Positions 1 through 7,889 of a stretch of DNA of 22,510 nucleotides are shown here, one piece after another. Under the pieces are notes generated by a model. It was given only the letters and a program-made list of their open reading frames with translations. It had not been told where the DNA came from and ran no database searches. Source of the stretch: a virus; the IMG/VR virus record IMGVR_UViG_3300032011_000148, positions 1 through 22,510 of that record; one strand, given 5' to 3'. Every line of letters begins with the position of its first letter. Positions within the stretch are counted from its first letter, which is position 1. The position numbers and the translations under genes were made by a program.

Positions 1-2232
1 ATAAACATCTATACTAGGATCAGTTGTAGCATTTGGAATTTTGTATCCATCAAACATTATGTGTATAGCATTAGCTACATTCTCTAATTGAACTTTTTTA
101 GTCATATAGATTGCTGCGTTACTATCACCTTTTGATTCTGTTGATGATACATAAGCACCTGCTTCTATGTCTGTTGTTGAATCTATCTTATTAATTCTGT
201 TTTGTATCATTATTGCTCCCAATGAATCAACATCTAATACAGGAGAAACATTGTTTGCTGTAGAACTTAATTGACAAAGTACTTCAAAACTTTTAGCACT
301 ACCCATTTCACTTGATTCATTTATTCCAGATGCTACTAACTTTGGTGTAATCAACTGGTTATTATCATTTAATGTAATGGTTGTTGAACTAGAATCTTTT
401 GCATAAGAATCTGTTGGACTAGCTAAATAAGTAGCTGCTGTTGCACTTGATGCTTTAAAGGTACTTGTAATTGCTGTGTTTGGTAATTCAATACTAGGTA
501 TTGCTGTATGTATTATGTCAAAATATGCATTTTGTGTAGCTGTGACTGACTCTCCACCTCCAGATGTATTTTCTACCATCTGTGGAGATGCATCTGTTCC
601 ATAGTTAGGAGTTGTAGCTGTTCCATCTACTCTGGCTGGCCATGTGGCATCTGGTATTGTAATTAAATATTCATCTATATCTGACATAATCTTGGCACCA
701 GATGTTGAACCTGATGCACTTGTTCCAGCACTGTGAGTTGTATTAATATATTCAATCGGTATTCCACCTAAAGTTTCTTTAATAGCAGCTATTGTTACAT
801 TAATATCTACACTATCTTTTTCAAATTTAACAGTATCACTCGCTGCATATCCTTGACCCACATTTGTTATTTCAATAGCAGTTGATGCTGTTGTAGTTGT
901 AGTAACTTTAGCCTTTAATCCTGTTCCAGAACTTGAAACATTAACAGCTGCTAATTCTTGTTCATCTGCTGTTAAACCTGATAATCCTGTAATTGTATCA
1001 TCTGAAAATGAGAATACTGAACCTGTTCTATCTCCTACGACTCCAGCTATTGTAATATTAGATTTATTTTGATCATAATTACCATGTGAATAATGTTTAA
1101 CTCTAAATGTTTTTGTTCCTGCGATTGGTTCAATAGGAGAATTTTGTAAACTATCAGTTGATAAGGTTGCATTCTCAAAGACTACAGATGCTGCTGTTCC
1201 TGTTGTGAAAGAAGCTCTGTTGAGAGTCATTTTTAAATCTCTCATTTGATCTGGAGTCCATGTTGAGTTATTTTGTGATTTAAACAATGAACCAGCATAT
1301 GGTTGTTGATCTATAAAGTCATTTGTTGTAATATCTCTTTGACCCATTTCTGATACCCAACAAGTGTATTCATTAGAATTTGACATTACTACTATACAAA
1401 ATTCTCTTTTGTTTTCTAAAAATACAGGTGAAGGGAAAGTGAATTTAGTTGATACACTAGCATCACTTGATGTATTGATTGATGCAGGATATAAAACTTT
1501 TTCTCCAAAAGGTAATATCTTTTGTGTTGGAAAACCATTTTCCATGTGTCTTAATTGAATTGTTGCTGGAAGTGCTGTGTCTTTAGCTCCGAAATATACT
1601 TCTACAGAAGTGACAAATATACCACCTCTCGTATCTATAACGAATGATTGTGCTAGTGGATCAACATATCTAACATCTTCTGATGATTCAACAGAAGTTG
1701 TCATTCTAGAATCTGAAAGTTCAGTTTGAACAACTCTTGCACCTCTTGTTGATACAATTTCTTCTTGTACAACATTAATTGTTCCTGAAGCTTCGTATTG
1801 ACTAATTCCTTGTGATAGAGAATCAGCTGAATTATCTGAACTGTCTGTAACTTTTAATGTCTTTGTTCCTGTACCAAAATTTAATTCATCTGTATTTGGA
1901 ATAGTAAATGTAGCCGATACCTTACCTAAAGCATCTGATCTTAAACCTGTTCCTTTACTTGTTGCTCCACCTATACCATATGCAGTAGCTGTAGGTGTCA
2001 TGTGTGAATTAACATCTAAACCATCAAAGAAAATATAATATCTTGTATTAGGTTTAAAGTTTTCTCCAGTAACAGTAATATCTCTACTTCTCATAGTCTG
2101 TGCTATGTTAGTAGATACAATTCTGTCATTTCTTGATTCAGAAAAATCTTCTACTATAGAAGTTTCTACACCGGACCTAATCTGTCTTTGATTAGTAGTT
2201 GTATTTGTAACTGTTTTTACTTCCCATACCAT
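1..2232 (-). CDS. Large fibre-like virion structural protein (3' end missing)
   Basis: An open frame of 744 codons runs from an ATG at 2232 to the left edge without a stop, so the C-terminus is missing. The start lies 13 bases after the preceding stop, with AAGGA about 10 bases upstream of the ATG. The N-terminus begins MVWEVKTV. Residues 47-80 contain MRSRDITVTG and FKPNTRYYIFFDGLDV, and residues 188-198 read VRYVDPLAQSF, followed by GGIFVTSVEVYF and LPATIQLR. I recall this combination from large virion structural proteins next to the DUF4815 gene in marine T4-like phages. The rest is Ser/Thr/Gly/Val-rich, as expected of beta-structured fibre or baseplate-rim proteins. A GxGY motif lies at 841..879. 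The likely role is a peripheral baseplate or fibre component; the exact function, including any relation to T4 gp10, is not established. No signal peptide or membrane segment is visible. Confidence 0.8.
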   Translation of the reverse strand, partial: MVWEVKTVTNTTTNQRQIRSGVETSIVEDFSESRNDRIVSTNIAQTMRSRDITVTGENFKPNTRYYIFFDGLDVNSHMTPTATAYGIGGATSKGTGLRSDALGKVSATFTIPNTDELNFGTGTKTLKVTDSSDNSADSLSQGISQYEASGTINVVQEEIVSTRGARVVQTELSDSRMTTSVESSEDVRYVDPLAQSFVIDTRGGIFVTSVEVYFGAKDTALPATIQLRHMENGFPTQKILPFGEKVLYPASINTSSDASVSTKFTFPSPVFLENKREFCIVVMSNSNEYTCWVSEMGQRDITTNDFIDQQPYAGSLFKSQNNSTWTPDQMRDLKMTLNRASFTTGTAASVVFENATLSTDSLQNSPIEPIAGTKTFRVKHYSHGNYDQNKSNITIAGVVGDRTGSVFSFSDDTITGLSGLTADEQELAAVNVSSSGTGLKAKVTTTTTASTAIEITNVGQGYAASDTVKFEKDSVDINVTIAAIKETLGGIPIEYINTTHSAGTSASGSTSGAKIMSDIDEYLITIPDATWPARVDGTATTPNYGTDASPQMVENTSGGGESVTATQNAYFDIIHTAIPSIELPNTAITSTFKASSATAATYLASPTDSYAKDSSSTTITLNDNNQLITPKLVASGINESSEMGSAKSFEVLCQLSSTANNVSPVLDVDSLGAIMIQNRINKIDSTTDIEAGAYVSSTESKGDSNAAIYMTKKVQLENVANAIHIMFDGYKIPNATTDPSIDVY

Positions 2233-2245
2233 ATCTTATTATTCC

Positions 2246-5200
2246 TTATCTAAGCGGTCTCTCGTCCCAATCGTTCCAACGATTACCTCGTCCACCTCGT
2301 CTGCCATTTCCTCTTCTATTCTGTCCTCTCTCAGGACCCATTTCAACTAGGCCTCCGGCCCATACAGCTTGAGCTTCAGCTCCAGTTAGCCACCTTCTTG
2401 TTGTTTCTGAGGTTGCAGTAGGTTCTCCGACCCAATCTGTTTGCCAATTATTCCATACTGTTCCTAGAGCATTTCCTATTCCTTTTAATACAGTATCGTA
2501 ATCTCCTTCTACTGTTCTTCTAACTGAAGGTAATCTCTCTGAATCAAACCACATATCTTTAGAAGGACTTAATGTTACTGTACCATTAAATAATACAACA
2601 TCATATGGATTAACATATTCTGTTGTTGAAGCTTTACCAATAGTTATATAGGGTGATTCTGTAAAAGGTAATGTAATTAAATCACCTGTTTTTGTATATC
2701 CAGATGAACTACTTGCGTTTAATGATATATCAACAAATTTAGTATTATGTTGTGGTCTTAATTGTCCTATAGTTCTATCAACACCGATCTTATAATCTAC
2801 ATGATCAACATTTCCTACTTTATGACCTTTAAAGTTATCAGTTACAAATCCTGATTTAAACCTATCTAATCCGTCCGCGTCTTTAATGTTTTCCATATTT
2901 GTCTGCATTTCTAATGCATTAAAACTTGTTACTCTTTCAAGATTTTTAACTCTACCTTGGATTCTACCAATATCTTTCATTGTGAATCGTCTATGATCTT
3001 CTGATGTTACTACAACATCACTTAAAGATTTTGTATAAGGTGGAATCAGTAATGTATGTAATAATATTGAATTAGTTGGAGTTGCTGGTGGAGTTGGACT
3101 ATTGGCTGCAGTTCCTGTTGTTGTAATAAATCCACCATCTGAACTTAATGAAATCTTATCTATTCTTGGTAAGTAATGAACCATAGCTGTTGTTGACATT
3201 GATGTTTCACTCTGTGGTAAATCCATTGTTACAGCTCTTGCACTTGTAAATTCTTCTGTACCATATGCTAATGGATAATCTGTTATATCTGAAACATTAG
3301 TTTGAGATGCTACATTAAATGTACTTAATGTATGTAAAGAATGTACATAAGACCTGAAATCAACTGCATCAGCTAATTCAACTTGTCCATCTGCTTCTAT
3401 TCCTAATGGATCAATTATGTTTGGAATATAATTTGGTACTGCTGACCAATTTAAACCAGCATATGAATCAACTGTATAAAAACTTCCACCACCAGATGTA
3501 AAGTAATCAAATATTATTAATATGGTAGCTTGTGGTGTTGGTGCTCCAGCCTTTCTTTTAATTGAAGCTAAACCATAATAACCATCTCTTTGGCCATCAT
3601 CTAATACATAATTTTGTGTAATATCTTTTGAATCTATTGTTACGGCAGTACATTGTCTACTATTTGTAGCACTGTCTGTACTAGCTTCATTCTTTACTAC
3701 ATCACTTGTTGTAAAGGTTGTGTCTGTTAAATAATAAAAATATATGTCATTACTTGATTTTTGAATAACTCTACCTACTGCACCTGAAACACTACCTGTT
3801 ATTCTATCTCCTGCAGCACAAGCACCCATTCCACTTGCTAAAGTTAGCATAGGTGGTAAGGCATCTGTTGTGTCATTTGATTCATATACTCCTTTTAGAG
3901 CATATGCATCTGGAACACCTAATGTTATTATTTGATCTTTATAGTTTGTTCCATAAACTGCTGTATCATCAGTTGTAACTTTAACACCTATTGATTTGTT
4001 TAATGTTTTAGATGCAGTATTATTAGCTACATCTTTAGTAGCTCCATATACAATTTTAAGTTGATCTGAATTTGAAAGTGGAGTTGAGTTAGTAGCACTA
4101 ATTGATACTGCACCACCAGAACCACCTGCAGCTACTAAAACAGTTGCATGTTCTGTAATGTCTATTACATCTCCTTCATCTCCATCACCACCTTCTCCAT
4201 CTTCCATAATAGTAATCATATAATCATTAACATCTTCTGCTAATAATACTTCATCTGCAACTCCTGCTATTGAACCTGATCCACTACTTAATGTTACTGT
4301 AGCTTGTTTTCTAATTACCATTGAATTAGGTGTCATTGATGATACATAATCTTTTGGTGTAGGTGCTATTGCTATTGTTTTTTCTGGTTCCATTAATCGA
4401 GCTCTTTGTCTGAGGTACTTTCCGTTCTCAGCGACACCATTTCCTGTCAGCTCTATTGATGTATCACTTGTAATTGATGATACAATTTTTTCTGTTCCTG
4501 AAGGAGCTATTATAACATCTCCCTCTTTTAATTCTTGACTAAATTTAGTATTAACACCTGTTTGTGTTGGATCACCTGATGCTCCAACTACTGTTCCTGT
4601 TAATACATATTGACTGTCTGTTGTAGCTACATCAGCTGTAAAGTTTGCTGAGTTACTTGTTCTTGATGCTTGATAAAGACTTCTTACTCTATCTGATGAA
4701 TAAACCTTGATCGCTGAAACAGCTTTACCACCACTTGTATCATTTTCTTTTCTAAGCGTGTCTGCTGTAGAGAATGTTCCTTCTACATCCATTAACCAAG
4801 CTGTTGTACCTGATGCTCCGACATTTACTGCTATTGTTGCTTTAGCTCCTGAAACTGTTCCTTTAACTCTTTGTCCTGCTGTTAGTGCATATGATGTTGA
4901 TGCTACTGTAAGTTTAGTGAACATACGAACATCAAACAAGTATATACGGTGTTCTGACGCCGCTGTATGAACTCCTGAGCCTACTGTAGGACTAGTACAG
5001 TTAAAGTATCTTACTCTAGCTTTACCTATTAAATCTCCACTAGATGAATTATCAGCTTGATTAGCTTTTGCATCTGTATATAAATCAACTATTCCGAAAG
5101 GTGTAACTGCTGAATCACCTGTTCCAAATTCTGGTTGACCATAGACGCTATCAACTGTAAAATAATTTCCTATTTCAAAAGGAACGGCTAACGCACCAGC

Positions 5201-6361
5201 ATCTTCCGTAGTCCTTGCTTTTGAAATAGTAATTAAACTTTGAGAAGGCTTATCAACTTCAAACCCCTTGACATAAGCTTTACCTGGTGACATAATACTT
5301 ACAAATTTTGATGTATCACCTGGAGTAACTGTATTTGATGCAAGAAATACACCATTGTTATCTCTACTATTTAAATGTTGTCTCAATTCTAATTGAAATG
5401 GTTTAACAACATAATCACCACTTTCATCAAAAGTTCTTCTAGCTAATGTCTTTTCTAATGTCGCATAAGCAGTTATTTCAACTTGTTTAGTTATAATACC
5501 AGCTTCTACTCTTGACAACTCAATAAAGTTATCAATATCTTGAGTTCCACCTATAGCCTTCTTAACTAATGATAGTGCAATCTTTAATCTATTAGCACCA
5601 GGAGCATTTTCGTTAGTTGTTCCTGAAGCATTATCTAATAAACTGTCATCATCTGTTGATGATATTAAACTTTCAGATATTAGTAAACCTATTCTGTATG
5701 TAGGTGTATTTGAATACTTGTCTAGTAATATTGTTTGTTCATCACATCTTACAAAGAAACCTCGTGTGTAGAATACACCAGATCGAACTGTGGCAGCTGA
5801 ACCTATAAAGGTCGCATCTGTTTCTATTGTTTTGAATTCGTTGTTTGAATTTCCAGAATTATCGTAAATACCATCTGCATCTAAAGATACTTCTTCTATT
5901 TCTTCATTATCTGTAAATGTATCGTAATAAGTTGTTCCAGAAGGATTACCAGATTTAACATAAGTGAAAAATAAAGTTAATGGATCTCCGTCAGTAGTTT
6001 TAGCAGCTGAATTAATACATTTCCCTACTGTTCCAGATGTTTTTCCTTGATAATATTTTCCAACTGCAGCTGTTCTGAATGTTTCAGCTGTTGCAGTTCC
6101 ACTACTATTAGGATTTGCATCATTAACTTTAACAGAATAATATTCTTTATTAACTGTTATGGTTCCACCCATAACAAGAGAACCTTCTTGAAAGATATGA
6201 TTACCAAATCTCTCAACCTGGTTCTGTAATATACTCTGTAGTTGAGTTAGTTCTCTTGCTTGTATCGCGTTCGCCGGACGAAATAGGATTCTATGAAAGC
6301 TCTTAGATTCGCTATAATCATCATAATAAGGCGATACATTTAAATCTGTATTCTGCGCCAT
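2246..6361 (-). CDS. DUF4815-like virion structural protein, 1371 aa, Arg/Gly-rich C-terminus
   Basis: The start is ATG with TAAGG eight bases upstream; the TAA of that motif is the gp8 stop codon. The N-terminus reads LNVSPYYDDY, FHRILFRPANAIQARELTQL and QSILQNQVERFGNHIFQEG (residues 7-60). I recognise this as the opening of the DUF4815 family of virion proteins in marine T4-like phages, which lie next to gp8. Residues 496-551 and 848-907 are two copies of a small beta-type module also found in gp53, gp8 and the gene 7-like protein. Residues 720-733 form a Gly/Asp/Glu-rich acidic run. Residues 1121-1210 (DIGRIQGRVKNLE onwards) look like a helical segment followed by a conserved C-terminal region. 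The last 28 residues are packed with Arg and Gly. The protein is probably a peripheral baseplate or fibre-attachment component; its function is unknown. The frame is intact over 4.1 kb. Confidence 0.85.
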   Translation of the reverse strand: MAQNTDLNVSPYYDDYSESKSFHRILFRPANAIQARELTQLQSILQNQVERFGNHIFQEGSLVMGGTITVNKEYYSVKVNDANPNSSGTATAETFRTAAVGKYYQGKTSGTVGKCINSAAKTTDGDPLTLFFTYVKSGNPSGTTYYDTFTDNEEIEEVSLDADGIYDNSGNSNNEFKTIETDATFIGSAATVRSGVFYTRGFFVRCDEQTILLDKYSNTPTYRIGLLISESLISSTDDDSLLDNASGTTNENAPGANRLKIALSLVKKAIGGTQDIDNFIELSRVEAGIITKQVEITAYATLEKTLARRTFDESGDYVVKPFQLELRQHLNSRDNNGVFLASNTVTPGDTSKFVSIMSPGKAYVKGFEVDKPSQSLITISKARTTEDAGALAVPFEIGNYFTVDSVYGQPEFGTGDSAVTPFGIVDLYTDAKANQADNSSSGDLIGKARVRYFNCTSPTVGSGVHTAASEHRIYLFDVRMFTKLTVASTSYALTAGQRVKGTVSGAKATIAVNVGASGTTAWLMDVEGTFSTADTLRKENDTSGGKAVSAIKVYSSDRVRSLYQASRTSNSANFTADVATTDSQYVLTGTVVGASGDPTQTGVNTKFSQELKEGDVIIAPSGTEKIVSSITSDTSIELTGNGVAENGKYLRQRARLMEPEKTIAIAPTPKDYVSSMTPNSMVIRKQATVTLSSGSGSIAGVADEVLLAEDVNDYMITIMEDGEGGDGDEGDVIDITEHATVLVAAGGSGGAVSISATNSTPLSNSDQLKIVYGATKDVANNTASKTLNKSIGVKVTTDDTAVYGTNYKDQIITLGVPDAYALKGVYESNDTTDALPPMLTLASGMGACAAGDRITGSVSGAVGRVIQKSSNDIYFYYLTDTTFTTSDVVKNEASTDSATNSRQCTAVTIDSKDITQNYVLDDGQRDGYYGLASIKRKAGAPTPQATILIIFDYFTSGGGSFYTVDSYAGLNWSAVPNYIPNIIDPLGIEADGQVELADAVDFRSYVHSLHTLSTFNVASQTNVSDITDYPLAYGTEEFTSARAVTMDLPQSETSMSTTAMVHYLPRIDKISLSSDGGFITTTGTAANSPTPPATPTNSILLHTLLIPPYTKSLSDVVVTSEDHRRFTMKDIGRIQGRVKNLERVTSFNALEMQTNMENIKDADGLDRFKSGFVTDNFKGHKVGNVDHVDYKIGVDRTIGQLRPQHNTKFVDISLNASSSSGYTKTGDLITLPFTESPYITIGKASTTEYVNPYDVVLFNGTVTLSPSKDMWFDSERLPSVRRTVEGDYDTVLKGIGNALGTVWNNWQTDWVGEPTATSETTRRWLTGAEAQAVWAGGLVEMGPERGQNRRGNGRRGGRGNRWNDWDERPLR
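2249..2332 (-). other. Arg/Gly-rich C-terminal tail of the DUF4815-like protein
   Basis: Residues 1344-1371 (ERGQNRRGNGRRGGRGNR and onward) contain nine Arg and eight Gly, then a WNDWDE segment and the stop. The composition is unlike the neutral-to-acidic Ser/Thr-rich body of the protein. The DNA here is visibly richer in G and C than its surroundings. This is a low-complexity, strongly basic tail; its role is unknown. Confidence 0.75.
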
Positions 6362-6369
6362 TTGTTACC

Positions 6370-7839
6370 TTACATTTCTACTATAAGTTTGATATCTTCA
6401 ATCTGATCAGACGCTCTTGAAACTGCTGTCCGATTTTCCAAATAGATTATATCTCCTGAATGTTTTGCAACTTCTTCATTAGCTAACGCACTGATTGTTC
6501 CGTGGTTAGTACTAGCACTTGAATAAACAGTATCACTAGTTGAGAATGTTGCAAAGTTTCCTGCTTCATTAGGATATGGTAAATAAGATATTATTCTATT
6601 TGTTGAATCAACTGATACAACAACTCCTACTGCTGAAGTTTTCAGTTCAGTAGATGCGTTTCTAATAACAGTATCTACAGATGGAGCTGAAAATCCAGAA
6701 GAAGCAAAAGTCATTGTCTTATATCCTGTTCTTGTTGGAGCTGAACATAAAGAGTTTCCACCATAGTCGGTTGGATTTAATACTACACCGATTTGTCTAA
6801 AATCGTTATCGGTTGGAAAATCACCATCTCCTTCACCATATTCTAATCTTGAATTTAGAATTACATAGTTACCACCTAGTTCTTCAACTGGATCTGCACC
6901 ATGTCCACCTTTTGGTGGAATAACAAATTCTAAATTTGCAGAAGCGTTTGTTCCATCTGCTGGTTGATTAGCATTGTCATATCCTGGAATATCTTCATTT
7001 GCTAGATAAGCATATGTATATCCAGAACCAGCTGTCGTTACAGACACTGCACTGACTACTCCAGAACCATTAGTTGTTACTGAAGCTACACCACTTGAAC
7101 CATCTCCATAAATTGGTAGAGAACCTGTAGTTGTTGATGCTGTATATCCAGAACCCCCTGCTACTATTCTAACTCTACTTAAAGCTCCGTCTACTGCTCC
7201 ATTCTCAACATCCCATTGAGCTGAACCATCATCTGAAGCTGCGTCTCCTAATCTTCCGTCTTGTGAACCTGTATCAACTCCACCAGCTACTGTTAGTTGA
7301 GCTCCTAGTGTTTTTACAGGTATAAAATCGTTAGTTACGAATTTAATTACATCTGATGCTGAAGTGGAATACATATATTTCCATTCATATCCATCTGATT
7401 CTGTTGGTGTTGCAAGTGTAGTATGATCTGGTTTTACAGTTGATGCTGTGTTACCATCATTATTTAAACACTTATAAACATTGTAATCATCAGTCACAAC
7501 ATAATATGTAGAAGAATACAAAGATGTAGCTCCACTATTTGCTGCGTTTGATGAAGTATAATTATGACGATATTCGTCATAAGTTGTTCCGCTTGTCCAA
7601 TCCCTTCTTACAATGGCATGTGATACATCAGTTGTAGCGATCTTCTTCATGGCCACCATATTTCGATACGCGTCAAATTCATCATTTGGGTTATCTACGG
7701 GAGTTGGCGGACTAGAATCGTCTGTCCAAGCGTGTCCTCTACCGATGAATGAATAAGCTACAGAATGTGACTCTGTTACATCTTCGATAAACTGTTTCGC
7801 GTTGTTCAAACGAAATTTTTCAGTTATTATTGCTGCCAT
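6370..7839 (-). CDS. gp8: Baseplate wedge subunit gp8, expanded
   Basis: This 489-residue protein matches recalled T4 gp8 at scattered but ordered landmarks. These are an N-terminal ITEKFR, GRGHAWTDD near residue 33, IVRRDW (76-81), VYKCLN (121), GYEWKYMYS (150-158), FRQIGVVLNP (347-356) and a C-terminal HSGDIIYLENR (460-470) then SDQIEDIKLI. In T4 gp8 the last region reads HSGEMIYMENR. gp8 dimers form part of the baseplate wedge with gp7, gp10, gp6, gp53 and gp25. T4 gp8 has 334 residues. Most of the extra length falls in residues about 180-305, which carry two GxGY motifs, and about 380-455, which carry a G.V...D..N unit. Both appear to be insertions between conserved gp8 blocks. The gene is preceded by its own late promoter and a weak AAGGG ribosome site. 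Confidence 0.92.
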   Translation of the reverse strand: MAAIITEKFRLNNAKQFIEDVTESHSVAYSFIGRGHAWTDDSSPPTPVDNPNDEFDAYRNMVAMKKIATTDVSHAIVRRDWTSGTTYDEYRHNYTSSNAANSGATSLYSSTYYVVTDDYNVYKCLNNDGNTASTVKPDHTTLATPTESDGYEWKYMYSTSASDVIKFVTNDFIPVKTLGAQLTVAGGVDTGSQDGRLGDAASDDGSAQWDVENGAVDGALSRVRIVAGGSGYTASTTTGSLPIYGDGSSGVASVTTNGSGVVSAVSVTTAGSGYTYAYLANEDIPGYDNANQPADGTNASANLEFVIPPKGGHGADPVEELGGNYVILNSRLEYGEGDGDFPTDNDFRQIGVVLNPTDYGGNSLCSAPTRTGYKTMTFASSGFSAPSVDTVIRNASTELKTSAVGVVVSVDSTNRIISYLPYPNEAGNFATFSTSDTVYSSASTNHGTISALANEEVAKHSGDIIYLENRTAVSRASDQIEDIKLIVEM

Positions 7840-7877
7840 TGTTTTTACCCTTGGTTATTTAATTGTTTTGTTATAGT

Positions 7878-7885
7878 TATTTATA
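7878..7885 (-). promoter_or_regulatory. T4-type late promoter TATAAATA upstream of gp8
   Basis: On the minus strand the sequence TATAAATA is an exact match to the T4 late promoter -10 element, which is read by RNA polymerase carrying gp55-type late sigma. It sits 4 bases after the stop of the gene 7-like protein and 38 bases before the gp8 ATG. That leaves a leader of about 30 bases containing AAGGG. It is the only exact match in an intergenic position in the window. It should allow gp8, the DUF4815-like gene and the fibre-like gene to be transcribed apart from the long upstream operon. Confidence 0.75.
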
Positions 7886-7889
7886 TCAG

